A model generated the notes under the pieces. It did not search any database and was not told where the DNA came from. It was given only the letters and a program-made list of their open reading frames with translations. Shown here one piece after another: positions 48,280 through 58,959 of a stretch of 64,000 nucleotides of DNA (its first letter is position 1; each line of letters begins with the position of its first letter). The DNA comes from Atherinomorus stipes (lineage: Eukaryota > Chordata > Actinopteri > Atheriniformes > Atherinidae), in NCBI GenBank assembly GCA_023101725.1, contig JALJCO010003429.1, forward strand, positions 930,001 through 994,000, in the 5' to 3' direction. Both the position numbers and the translations under genes were made by a program.

Positions 48280-50499
48280 TTGAGAATAATGAAACGTTAT
48301 CTCAAGATGAGCTGTTCTGTGATCTTGGCAAAACAATCCTACATATTTTGAGATCAGACACATTCTTTTATTATCTCAAGAAAATAATGTAAAAAAGAAA
48401 AAAGATGTCCAAGCAAAGCTGCTGTCTGATGACGTATAAAACAACAATCCCTTGCAATAATTTTATAGGTTGTTTCGTCATATGACAAAGGGGCATTGAC
48501 ATTTCTGGATTGAGGAAAAAAAATAAAAAAGGAACCAAATTTCTTTCATTTGTTGCACCAAGTTAACAACAAAGTTGATGTTTAAAAAATGAATTTAAAA
48601 ATCTGTATCCAGTGTTCCTGTAAAAGAGCAAACTGTTTGTTTCAGCCCTCTTACTGCTTTCTGACAGCTTACACTTAACACTTCTATGCTCTGTTCTATG
48701 CTTTTATGTTTGGACAGGCTTCAGAGTGGGCTGTTTTGTTGTGATATATGTTTGCCTGCAACCATTTTTTTGCTCTTTCTGGGGGGAGGATGCAAGCATG
48801 CCTCTGAGACTTTCTCCATGTTTGTTTGTGCCTGAGTGTTTGTGAGTGTGTCTCTGCATGGTTATGGCTCTTGAGAGCTAAGAGAAGATGCTGATTGGCG
48901 ATAAACAGTGTGAATGACTAATTAGGATTGGTGGCAGGCAGAGAGAGACTGCCTCTGCCACTTCACTGTGAATGGGCCTTTGATGTTCAGTCCAAGTCCT
49001 GTGTTCGGATGAAACGCAACACACTTAGGCACACACGGACATTCATGTAAATGAAGATGAGGAGGATGCACATTCTGCTACAGATAATGACCCACATTCA
49101 CACAAACATATGTACAAGATCTGGCACACTGCTTTTAAATTTGAGCTTTTTGAATTGCCAGGGCCACTTAAGTCTCAGTAGTGATCCTGCTCTCTTTTAT
49201 TCTTTAGTTTTTCTTTCATGTTAGCCCCAAGTTATACAAAATTCCTCACTTTCCTCACATTTTATATGCACTTATCTGAATAGAAATGCGACACCATTTT
49301 TTTCTGCACTTCTGTCTAATTACTCTGAAGTACAGAGTGATTTACTGTGTTTACTGTCATTCCCACTTAAACAAAATAACAGTTTATTCACGGGTGCTTC
49401 CACAATGATTTATTTGCTACTAAATAACGGCGGTGCTCAAAAGGATGTGAACTCTTTTTAGTTTTGTATATTTCTGTATAGAAATTATCAAAAACAAGCT
49501 TAAAATAATTTCTAAAATAATCCTATTAAAAAAGAGACATATGATAGTGTTAAAACTTATTGTTGTATTTTTAAATACACATGAAAGGTAAAAGTATGTG
49601 TATGTGTGGGGTTAGACATTAGTTTTAAAGTCTGAAGACCTCAGAAAAAAAAAGAGTTAGTGATGCTCATCGTGATTAAAAAAGTTAGAAAAGGACGCTT
49701 GGACTTAACCAACCCACAGATTTTTTTACAAATGGAGGGAATTTAAAACTATTTTCACCTATTCCAAAGGGGGCTGACCAACAAATTTCCCTTCAAGAGC
49801 AAAGTGGGAAATGCAAGGTCACAAAGAAAGCCAGTGGAGCATTTGAAGCAACTAAAAGCTTTTCTCCATTGAGCATAGCATTTAGAAGCCCATCATCAGG
49901 AGCTCAGTGGTGTTTAAGGCTGAGATTCTAGCCAATGTTCTCCAAGAACACACCATTAGATCATATGCACAAACCAGAGAGCTGTCTGCAAAACATTCGG
50001 TTCTTTTGGCCTGTTTTGACGCATCTGGAGCAGCAGAGGTATTAATCATAGTAATAAATGTGAAAAGTCAGAACATCGGTCTTTGAACTTAATATTGTCT
50101 GATAATAACTGTTTACACATTTATGTTTCAAAAATAATTGTTAAAGAAAAATAAACATGTGTTTTGGAAAAGCCATGTTTAAGTCCTGATCTAACTCCAC
50201 TACTGTAGCAGGACCAGCAAGCAAGTTAATGTAAGCAAACCTACCAACATCCCAGAATTGGAGCTCTTCACTCCAGGGGAATGGACTAAAACTTCTCTAA
50301 ACCAGCAGAAAGGACAGATTTACTGTTGCCTGAAATAACTTGAAGTTATTGTTGTCAAACAAGGTCAGCAGATAGAAAATGTTTACATGCATGTTTTACT
50401 CTCCTGTATACATGAGGAAATGTAATTACAGTATGTTTTAGGTCATTCTAAGGTACAAAACTATTTGAAAAAAGAAAAACAAACTCAATTTTAAACTGT
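48280..50499. other. Non-coding stretch
   Basis: No supported gene or repeat recognised. Confidence 0.45.
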
Positions 50500-52700
50500 C
50501 TGAGATTTTGTGCTCTGTCCGCAAAGGCGGAGCATGTTAAAGATGGATTAGACAGAAAGACAAAGCTGGAGAAGACTGTGACAAGAAGAGAGGAGTGAGA
50601 AGACTGTGAGTCGAAAGAGACTGTGAGATAGACTGTGAATGAGACATAGACTGGAGACAGACTGTTAGGAGAAGAGACTGGATGACTGGATGGATAGCTG
50701 GGAGCTGGGGAGGCGGGGAGAGAAGAGAGAAGTGAGGTGAGGGGAAGTGGGAAGGGGTTAAGGGGGGGAAGTGAGAAGGGAGAGTGTATAAGGGAGGGTG
50801 GGAGGGGACACAAGGGAGAGGGAGGGGAGGTTGCCAGTGTATGGTTGGATACGGGCGCGGAGGGGAGTGGTGGTGAAAATGCTGTGACGGCGCTGTGGCT
50901 TGGCTCTGTGCCTCTTTTTTTTTTTCGCGGTCTGTTTGAAATATTATAGAAATGCGCAGTTTCTGAAAGCCACGGGTAGAAGAAGATGGTCTGTTGTGGA
51001 TAAGTGTGCCTTTGTGTACAGCTGGTTAGCGATCGTCATATAGTTCCTATGATGTTTTGTTTATAGGTGCCCGTGTTCGCCTTTTTTTATAGAATATAAA
51101 TTGGTTTTAAGAAATGGTGGTTTCTTTGATGTCTTCTCAGGGTTTCCTATTGTAAAGTATAATTCCGGAGTGGAACTGGTTTGCTGTGATGTTTATAATG
51201 CTGCAAATGCTTTGCGCTTGCTTATTTTATGTGGGAACATTGATGGAGTAACTGGATGAACGTAATGTAAGTCCTGAGGAGACGGAACAGGGGCGGCGCT
51301 GTGATTCTGTACATCCACTGATTTAATGGTGTTTTATCATCTGTACAAAAACAACTACAGGGTTTAAAAAGTGAGACCACATTATATGCTTTTTTATCAG
51401 TCAAAAGTGATCGGAACATATTGTTAGATGTTTCCATGGTTTCAGCGTAAACTGTCAGCATTTATGGGCTTGATAGCAGCTAGCCACTTAGCATGTTGTT
51501 CGGGACTTTTCTGTTGTTTTGGGAACTGGAACAAACATATTCTCTGTCCGTGTGATAGATATGTTTATGGCAGCCATACACAGCGGGACTCTCGGTATTT
51601 CCAAAGTAGAATAAACGAAGATTGACGAGTAATGAAGCAGGTAATTCAGTGGCTCCCCTATGCAACGAAGCGATGTTTTCACCTCCTACCTAACCGGATG
51701 TGACGAATTTGGCGAAAATTCCCGGATGTTCGCGGTGATCCATAGATGAGGAATTAAGTCAAAGGTGAAACTAATTAACACAGCAGGGAGAACTGCTTAG
51801 GTTGTCATGACAACGCAGCACCTGTCTGTGTGTGTGTCACGGAATGTCAGTTAATTTCAGTTAGAGACTTTATGCTTTAGTTTTCTATGGGAAAATGCTG
51901 AATCGTCCACTGCGAGAAAACCGTAACAGATATCAAAATAATTTTTTCACCGTGAGCGCCATGAGGCTTTCAGGAACTCAGGAATGTATTTTATTTTATC
52001 CTAAGTGGAACAGAATTTAAATGGTGACAGTTTTAAGAATCAGGGTTTTTGAGCTTTCCGTCTAGATTAAATGGAGAGATATAGGAGCAAAATGGTGACT
52101 TTCTAAGATTCCGAGAGCCGTAGTTCGAAAACGGTGCGTCTGAGCAAAAAATGTGCGGAAGGATGAAATGAAGCCAACAAGATTTCAAGTTTTGATGTAA
52201 AAATTATGTCTGTACGATGAACGGTGTGGGAGTTATGGCCATTTGTTTCAAAGGTGAAAATGCTTCAAAAGTTAGAGTGCGGCTAGAGTGCGGAGGGATT
52301 TTGGGATTTTTGGGATTTTTCTAAAACGTAACTTACCATTGTGTCAAAACCGTAACAGATATGTACATGTCCTTTCACATGGTTAAAGTTTCAGTTTGTG
52401 CCCGTTTAAACTTTGAATGGTGTTTTATGTTATGGTATGGCTGAGCTATAGAGGTCCAAAGTGACCTGGGTTCTTGGTTTTTTCTCGGCTGTTTTCGACA
52501 ATCCTTCTTATGGGAGAAAATGAGTTTTGATTGCGTGAAACGTTTGAGTTTTGTACGGACAAATAACAAGCACACCGATCAGGCGAGCGCACGTTTGATA
52601 TAATTTTGTGGGGGTGCTGGCAAAGCCGGGACTAGTAGGCCGTCAAAAAAAGGGGGAAACTGAAAAATAATAATAATCCGGAATAACGCGGAGCAATAGT
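50500..52700 (+). repeat. Unidentified interspersed element candidate
   Basis: Starts with a polypurine block (50570-50840) containing repeated AGACTGTGAG-like units, passes through CpG-richer sequence (GGATACGGGCGCGGAGG, ACCGTAACAGATATCAAAAT, again AACCGTAACAGATATG at 52349) and ends GGGGGTGCTGGCAAAGCC, GCCGTCAAAAAAAGG, AATAATAATAATCCGG. The ending is of a kind I have met repeatedly in fish genomes, but I cannot name the family. No long ORF is present. Borders are approximate. Confidence 0.4.
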
Positions 52701-52717
52701 AATATGTTGCCAATGCT

Positions 52718-52771
52718 TATAGAGCATTGGCAGTATATTGCTCTAGAGCAATATACTGCCAATGCTCTATA
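52718..52771. repeat. Perfect 54-bp palindrome
   Basis: TATAGAGCATTGGCAGTATA.. is followed without any spacer by its exact reverse complement (27-bp arms, centre at 52744/52745). Partial copies of the arm (TGCCAATGCT, AGCATTGGCA) flank it on the left at 52708-52717. It lies just after the AATAATAATAATCC end of the preceding element and may be that element's terminal hairpin or a tiny MITE. Confidence 0.95.
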
Positions 52772-53375
52772 GAGATTGGCAGCAAAATCAGTATGCTGAC
52801 AGTTCAAACAGACCCAGTATTTTAACATACTATTAGACATGTTATTTGAACTAAAATTAACTAAACAAAATATTCAATAAATCAACAGCAACTTAGATAC
52901 AGTTTGATTTTTAAAAAAGAAAGATTTTGTTTGTACAACTGCAGTGGGACTAAAACTAGTCGACATGCTCTTTGTTTGCTTCATAGTTCCCAAGATAGAT
53001 CTTGATCTGGAAATAACAGATTTTTTTTTCAACAGAGGATGAAGGAGAAAGAAAAAGAAAAAAAAACATGGGGCAGAATGTGTTTCAGAGAGAAGTACAA
53101 GTAAATGTTAAAAAAAAAAAAAAAAAACATGTGAGAAAGACAGTCCTGACTGTGATAAGCTCACAACAGAAGTAAAAAAAAAAGGTGTTTTAAAATGAAA
53201 ACTGTATTAATAAATAACTTGGCTACACTGTAATTTATAGGGAGAAAATCTGTCAGTTTTTTAATGTAAATATTTTGAATTTTTTTTGTAAAAACAATGT
53301 TTTTGTTCTGTTTTAACTGTTATATTGCAAGAACATACTGAAAATAAATCAGTATACTGCAAAATTTACTGTTAT

Positions 53376-53389
53376 GAAAATGACATACC
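53376..53389 (+). repeat. Target-site duplication, left copy
   Basis: GAAAATGACATACC, identical to 56765-56778. It marks the LINE's 5' border. Confidence 0.95.
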
Positions 53390-56300
53390 CCCCTCCTTGG
53401 GCTGCCACCTTATCGTGGTGGAGGGGTTTGCGTGTTCTGAGGATCCTAGGGGCTATGTTGTCTGGGGCTAAATTATGCCCCTGGCAGGGGTCACCCATGG
53501 CAAACAGGTTACTAGGGGAGGGACCAGACAAAGCGCAGCCCAAACACCCCCTAATGGAGAGAACAAGCAATGGAGCTACGTGTCCCTCGCCCGGACGCGG
53601 GTCACCGGGGCCCCCCTCTGGAGCCAGGCCCGGAGGTGGGGCACGGAGGCGAGCGCCTGGTGGCCGGGCCTTCGCCCATGGGGCCCGGTCGGGCTCAGCC
53701 CGAAATGGAGACATGGGCCCCCCCTCCCACGGACCCACCACCCGCGAGAGGGGCCATAGGGGTCGGGTGCATTGTGAGTTGGGCGGCGGCCGAGGGCGGG
53801 GGAGACCCTGGCGGTCCGACCCCCGGCTGCAGAAGCTAGCTCTAGGGACGTGGAACGTCACCTCTCTGGTTGGAAAGGAGCCCGAGCTGGTGCGCGAGGT
53901 CGAGCGGTTCCGACTAGATATAGTTGGACTCACCTCGACGCACGGCTCGGGCTCTGGGAACACCATCCTCGAGAGGGGCTGGACCTTGTTCCACTCTGGA
54001 GTTGCTCCCGGTGAGAAGCGCCGAGCGGGTGTGGGCATACTCATTGCCCCCCGGCTCGCTGCCTCTGCGTTGGGGTTCACCCCGGTGGACGAAAGGGTAG
54101 CCTCCCTCCGCCTTCGGGTGGGGGGACGGGTCCTGACTGTTGTCTGTGCCTATGCACCGAACAGCAGTTCAGAGTACCCACCCTTTCTGGAGTCCTTGGA
54201 CGGCGTGTTGGAAAGCGCGCCCTCCGGGGACTCCATCGTTCTGCTGGGGGACTTCAACGCTCACGTGGGCAACGACAGTGAGACCTGGAGGGGCGTGATC
54301 GGGAGGAACGGCCCCCCTGATCTGAACCCGAGTGGTGTTTTGTTGTTGGACTTCTGTGCTCGTCATGGATTGTCCATAACGAACACCATGTTCAGGCATA
54401 AGAGTGTCCACGTTTACACCTGGCATCAGGACACCTTGGGCCGCAGTTCCATGATCGACTTCGTAGTCGTGTCGTCGGACTTGCGGCCCCTTATCCTGGA
54501 CACTCGGGTGAAGAGAGGGGCGGAGCTGTCCACTGATCACCACCTGGTGGTGAGTGGGCTCAGATGGTGGGGGAGGTTGCCGGTCAGACCTGGCAGGCCC
54601 AAACGTGTCGTGAGGGTCTGCTGGGAACGTCTGGCTGAGTCCCCTGTCAGGGAGAGCTTTAACTCCCACCTCCGGGAGAGCTTCACCCATGTTCCGAGGG
54701 AGGTGGGGGACGTTGAGTCGGAGTGGGCTATGTTCCGCACCTCTATTGCTGAGGCCGCTAGTCGGAGCTGTGGCCGCAAGGTTGTCGGTGCCTGTCGTGG
54801 CGGTAATCCCCGAACCCGCTGGTGGACACCAGCGGTGAGGGATGCCGTCAAGCTGAAGAAGGAGTCCTACCGGGCCTTCTTGGCCCGTGGGACTCCGGAG
54901 GCAGCTGACAGGTATCGGCGGGCCAAGCGGAGCGCGGCTCTGGCGGTCGCTGAGGCAAAAACTCGGGCATGGGAGGAGTTCGGTGAGGCCATGGACAACG
55001 ACTTCCGGACGGCTTCGAGGCGTTTCTGGTCCACCATACGGCGACTCAGGAGGGGGAAGCAGTGCACCATCAACACTGTGTACAGTGGGGATGGTGGGCT
55101 GCTGACCGCGACTCGGGACGTCGTGGGCCGGTGGAGGGAATACTTTGAAGACCTCCTCAATCCCACCAACACGTCTCCCGAGGAGGAAGCAGAGTTTGGG
55201 GACTCAGGGGTGGACTCTTCTGTCACTGAGGCTGAGGTCGCCGAGGTGGTCAAAAAGCTCCTCGGTGGCCGGGCCCCGGGGGTAGATGAGATCCGCCCGG
55301 AGTTTCTTAAGGCTCTGGATGCTGTGGGGCTGTCTTGGCTGACACGCCTCTGCAGCATCGCGTGGACATCGGGGGCAGTGCCTCTGGACTGGCAGACTGG
55401 GGTGGTGGTCCCCCTCTTCAAAAAGGGGGATCGGAGGGTGTGTTCCAACTTCAGGGGGATCACACTTCTCAGCCTCCCTGGTAAAGTCTATTCGGGGGTA
55501 CTGGAGAGGAGGGTCCGTCGGATAGTCGAACCTCGGATTGAGGAGGAGCAGTGTGGTTTTCGTCCTGGTCGTGGAACAGTGGACCAGCTCTACACTCTCT
55601 TCAGGGTCCTGGAGGGGGCGTGGGAGTTCGCCCAACCAGTCTACATGTGCTTTGTGGACTTGGAGAAGGCGTTCGATCGTGTCCCCCGGGGATTCCTGTG
55701 GGGGGTGCTCCGGGAGTACGGGGTGCCGGACCCCCTTATTCGAGCTGTTCGGTCCCTGTACGACCGGTGCCAGAGCTTGGTCCGCATTTCCGGCTGTAGG
55801 TCGAATCCATTCCCGGTGAGAGTTGGACTCCGCCAAGGCTGCCCTTTGTCACCGATCCTGTTCATAACCTTTATGGACAGGATTTCTAGGCGCAGCCGAG
55901 GTGTTGAGGGGATCCGGTTTGGTGGCCTCAGGATCGGGTCTCTGCTGTTTGCAGATGATGTGGTTCTGTTGGCGTCATCGGGCCGTGATCTCCAGCTCTT
56001 GCTAGGGCGATTTGCGGCCGAGTGTGAAGCGGCCGGGATGAGAATCAGCACCTCCAAATCCGAGACCATGGTCCTCGCCCGGAAAAGGGTGGAGTGTCCT
56101 CTCCGGGTCGGGAGTGAGGTCCTGCCCCAGGTGGAGGAGTTCAAGTATCTCGGGATCTTGTTCACGAGTGAGGGAAGGATGGAGCGGGAGGTGGACAGAC
56201 GGATCGGTGTGGCGTCTGCAGTGATGCGGACGTTGCATCGGTCCGTCGTGGTGAAGAAGGAGCTGAGCCAGAAGGCGAAGCTCTCGATTTACCGGTCCAT

Positions 56301-56764
56301 CTACGTTCCCACCCTCACCTATGGCCATGAGCTGTGGGTCATGACCGAAAGAACGAGATCGCGGGTACAAGCGGCCGAAATGAGTTTCCTCCGCAGGGTG
56401 GCCGGGCTCTCCCTTAGAGATAGGGTGAGGAGCTCGGTCATCCGGGAGGGACTCAGAGTAGAGCCGCTGCTCCTTCGTATAGAGAGGAGCCAGATGAGGT
56501 GGCTCGGGCATCTGATTAGGATGCCTCCTGGACGCCTTCCTGGAGAGGTGTTCCGGGCACTTCCCACCGGGACCAGACCCCGGGGTAGGCCTAGGACACG
56601 CTGGAGGGACTACGTCTCCCGGCTGGCCTGGGAGCGCCTCGGGATCCCCCCGGATGAGCTGGCGGCTGTGGCCGGGGAGAGGGAAGTCTGGGCTTCCCTG
56701 CTTAGGCAGCTGCCCCCGCGACCCGACCCCGGATAAGCGGAAGAAGACGGTACGGTACGGTACG
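53390..56764 (+). mobile_element. RTE-type LINE, full length and apparently intact
   Basis: 3375 bp bounded by a perfect 14-bp target duplication. The 5' end starts CCCCTCCTTGGGCTGCCACC with a small CCACC/GGTGG hairpin. One long ORF encodes an apurinic-type endonuclease then a reverse transcriptase, with no separate ORF1 and no RNase H. The 3' end is GGATAAGCGGAAGAAGACGG followed by TACGG repeats rather than poly(A). Size, single ORF and short tandem 3' tail fit the RTE clade (Rex3/Expander-like in fish); the exact family is not resolved. Intact frame and identical duplications argue for a recent insertion. GC content is far above the flanks. Confidence 0.9.
53455..56736 (+). CDS. RTE-type LINE polyprotein: endonuclease and reverse transcriptase
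   Basis: It copies its own RNA into a nicked genomic site by target-primed reverse transcription. The open frame extends from an ATG at 53374, numbered 1-1120 below. That ATG and 53380 lie in the target duplication and are host sequence, so I start at the first in-element ATG, 53455 (residue 28). Residues about 28-150 are Pro/Gly/Arg-rich and probably poorly conserved. The endonuclease starts near 154 (LGTWNVTSL) and includes [10 protein letters not shown] near 290, MIDFVVVSS near 366 and the catalytic DHHLV near 387. The reverse transcriptase has [16 protein letters not shown] near 724, [11 protein letters not shown] near 759, [13 protein letters not shown] near 818 and the catalytic FADDVVLL near 860. 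The C-terminus has RWLGHLIRM and [11 protein letters not shown]. All catalytic motifs I checked are present. Confidence 0.9.
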   Translation: MLSGAKLCPWQGSPMANRLLGEGPDKAQPKHPLMERTSNGATCPSPGRGSPGPPSGARPGGGARRRAPGGRAFAHGARSGSARNGDMGPPSHGPTTRERGHRGRVHCELGGGRGRGRPWRSDPRLQKLALGTWNVTSLVGKEPELVREVERFRLDIVGLTSTHGSGSGNTILERGWTLFHSGVAPGEKRRAGVGILIAPRLAASALGFTPVDERVASLRLRVGGRVLTVVCAYAPNSSSEYPPFLESLDGVLESAPSGDSIVLLGDFNAHVGNDSETWRGVIGRNGPPDLNPSGVLLLDFCARHGLSITNTMFRHKSVHVYTWHQDTLGRSSMIDFVVVSSDLRPLILDTRVKRGAELSTDHHLVVSGLRWWGRLPVRPGRPKRVVRVCWERLAESPVRESFNSHLRESFTHVPREVGDVESEWAMFRTSIAEAASRSCGRKVVGACRGGNPRTRWWTPAVRDAVKLKKESYRAFLARGTPEAADRYRRAKRSAALAVAEAKTRAWEEFGEAMDNDFRTASRRFWSTIRRLRRGKQCTINTVYSGDGGLLTATRDVVGRWREYFEDLLNPTNTSPEEEAEFGDSGVDSSVTEAEVAEVVKKLLGGRAPGVDEIRPEFLKALDAVGLSWLTRLCSIAWTSGAVPLDWQTGVVVPLFKKGDRRVCSNFRGITLLSLPGKVYSGVLERRVRRIVEPRIEEEQCGFRPGRGTVDQLYTLFRVLEGAWEFAQPVYMCFVDLEKAFDRVPRGFLWGVLREYGVPDPLIRAVRSLYDRCQSLVRISGCRSNPFPVRVGLRQGCPLSPILFITFMDRISRRSRGVEGIRFGGLRIGSLLFADDVVLLASSGRDLQLLLGRFAAECEAAGMRISTSKSETMVLARKRVECPLRVGSEVLPQVEEFKYLGILFTSEGRMEREVDRRIGVASAVMRTLHRSVVVKKELSQKAKLSIYRSIYVPTLTYGHELWVMTERTRSRVQAAEMSFLRRVAGLSLRDRVRSSVIREGLRVEPLLLRIERSQMRWLGHLIRMPPGRLPGEVFRALPTGTRPRGRPRTRWRDYVSRLAWERLGIPPDELAAVAGEREVWASLLRQLPPRPDPG

Positions 56765-56778
56765 GAAAATGACATACC
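56765..56778 (+). repeat. Target-site duplication, right copy
   Basis: GAAAATGACATACC, identical to 53376-53389, directly after the TACGG tail. Confidence 0.95.
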
Positions 56779-56869
56779 ATAATACAGTGAAAATTGGGAA
56801 AAAATGGCACCCAGAGCTGCCAGTTTATCACCGTAAATCACAGAATTTTTTTTGTTTTTCTACAGTGTA

Positions 56870-58189
56870 ACTACAAGCAACTGTAACAAATGAAGTCCAG
56901 ATTTAGATGTGTTGCCACATGTTTCAGTCTCAGACATTGTTTCCCTTGTGTTTGATGAAAGTTCATCCAGTTGTCATGAAATTAAAACATGTGATCACTA
57001 AATGCCCATGCAGTCATTTTACAAACGGAAGGATGAAGACCTGTGAGTCTATAAACTTTCAGCTACAGTAGCTATACCATCACACTCATGAATGTATATG
57101 TTAATTAAAAATATATATTTTTAATGCAAGTATTTTTTTGACTGTGAAAGCAAATATATTATCTATTCATTGGTAAGGATTTATTATTAATTAGTAAATG
57201 TATTTTGGGCATTATGAAAAGTAAATATTGTGACTATCCAGGATTGAATAATAAATTTAATACATCTTGTGTACTCTTGTAAGCAAGAAGAGCAGTAAAA
57301 GTATGATGGGTAAGGGGAGGAATGGTCTAATTTGGTTGGTTTGGGGTGGAATTTATTAATTATTGTTGTAAGTGTTTGCTCTAGATTTTCTGATATAAGA
57401 GATTAAGTGATAGTGTTATGCATTTGGAAGTTCAATATAAAATTGTTCAACTAAAATTGTTACTAAATTAAAATATTTGTGGAGTGATTGCCTTAAAAAC
57501 AATAAGTCTCATGACTTAAAAGTCAAACAAAAAAAAAAAAATAAATTAAAAGGTTTTTAGCCAGATGTTAGAAACTTTTTTGCAGTCTTTTAGAAGAAAT
57601 GAATGAAATAAGAAAAAAATAAATAAATAATAAATAAATAAATAAATAAAATGAACATGGGGGCTATTCTGACTATTTTTTATCTTTAAGATGAACATGT
57701 GATGAAAAATATTTAAACTAGAAAGCTAAAATTACATTAAGAAATTTTTATGACACAAATAGCTTATAAACTGTTAACATAAGGGGGGATCAGCAAGCTT
57801 GGGTGGTGACAAAAATTTGAGTTTAGAAAGATTTGCCTGCACCTGTCTCTTTAGCAAAAATGAAACATATATACTAATAAAACACTAATAGTTATTAAAA
57901 ATATTAAATTAAAGAAAAATTAAGGCACTTTGGCATTGTTGTAAATTGAATGCAGAATGTATGAAAAAAGTGTAAATTCTTACAGTAAAATTTAAAACTG
58001 GACATTTACAAATACAAGGCAGTGGTACTTTGTGCCATTTGGTGAAAACATTGTGGAGACTGTTGTTAAACAGTGAGCCATAGAATTACCACTCTTTTTG
58101 GATTTGAGTTAAGTGGTATTTTAGAGTCTGCAGCTTCGGTGACAGTTTAGAGTATTAAGACAAGTGGATTTTTGTGGAACTAAAAGTGT
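56870..58189. other. AT-rich non-coding stretch
   Basis: No supported gene. An AAAT/AATA repeat lies at about 57617-57650. Confidence 0.45.
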
Positions 58190-58828
58190 TTGTCAGCCCT
58201 TGGGATAGTGATGTAGTACAAAGATCGGGCCAAACATTAAGGAAGCCTGGGGAGATTGACAACCACATCACCCTAAGGACGATAGAGCTCTCACTGGGTG
58301 GTAGTGAACTGGACTTGTGGCATCATCACTGATGGTTGTAAGGAAGACCACTGATGCATCTCCCAGGTCTGGATCATCCATATCATCCTTAAAAATGAAA
58401 GGGAGATCATATACTAATCACATTTACTGAAACAATGGAATTTTGATTACAGTTGGATGTCAAATAAATAATATATACAAAGTCTGAAGACTCTGTTCAT
58501 TCTGCTGCATTTTCTTTGTTGCTGAGAAGGTGAGATGCTTTCATGTTTCCACTGTTGGGTAATGTCAGGTTTTGATTTTTTTGCAGTTTATTTTTTTTGA
58601 GTAATGGGCTAAATGACACTTCCATTTGCCAGATGTTTGTAGTTGAAACACTGGTTTATACAGAAATTTAGGTGTTGAAAATTAAATGAAAATATGCTTG
58701 GTTAATTTACAGTACAATAGGCCTGATTCGCTTCTGGACTTACCGCATGTTCTGACAAATCCAGCTTCACGTAGATACAAGGAAGGGATGGAGAACAGTG
58801 GTACGCCTTGTGTGGACATCATGTGATT
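58190..58828 (-). pseudogene. Two-exon remnant of a teleost multicopy gene family (SAMD3-like/uncharacterised)
   Basis: Minus-strand exon A, 58828-58744, follows a TTATCTTCGTAG acceptor and ends at a GTAAGT donor. It reads HDVHTRRTTVLHPFLV, then after a frame change YLREAGFVRTC. Exon B starts at 58387 after a TTTCATTTTTAAG acceptor and reads DDMDDPDLGDASVVFL, DDATSPVHYHPV and, after another frameshift, GDVVVNLPRLP. This order (LxxLPVxLRE..F..C, DPDD..VxxLTIxxDD, VLEGxVVLxxLxxLP..) is that of the C-terminal domain of a large teleost family often auto-annotated as SAMD3-like, known to me from memory; function unknown. At least two frameshifts and a stop make it a pseudogene. The expected last segment (FGLxYALHLxYPK) is not preserved. 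Confidence 0.6.
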
Positions 58829-58959
58829 CTACGAAGATAAAATGTGTTGGACAAGTTTACAAATAAACCTAATGCAAACAGTCCAACTAAATATTAATAA
58901 TTGATTAAATAATTCATGATCGTGGGGAATGTGGATTTAAGTTTTTAAGATTCTCCACA

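Larger units (their letters stand above)
53224..56869. mobile_element. MITE with TACACTGTA ends, split by a LINE
   Basis: Left end TACACTGTAATTTATAGG at 53224 and right end ..TTTCTACAGTGTA at 56869 are inverted. The right part includes CTGCCAGTTTATCACCGTAA, typical of a very common teleost MITE group from memory. Removing the LINE and one target copy would leave a MITE of about 260 bp. The superfamily was not determined. Confidence 0.55.

Noticed and set aside
50448..50813. 121-codon minus-strand ORF
   Set aside because: Arises from the polypurine tract; the protein is Ser/Pro/Leu low-complexity.
53349..54080. 243-codon minus-strand ORF
   Set aside because: Antisense to the Pro/Gly/Arg-rich start of the LINE ORF and crosses the element border into host DNA.
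56002..56841. 279-codon minus-strand ORF
   Set aside because: It is antisense to the conserved reverse-transcriptase/C-terminal coding region of the LINE; GC-rich coding sequence often leaves antisense frames open. No domain is visible.
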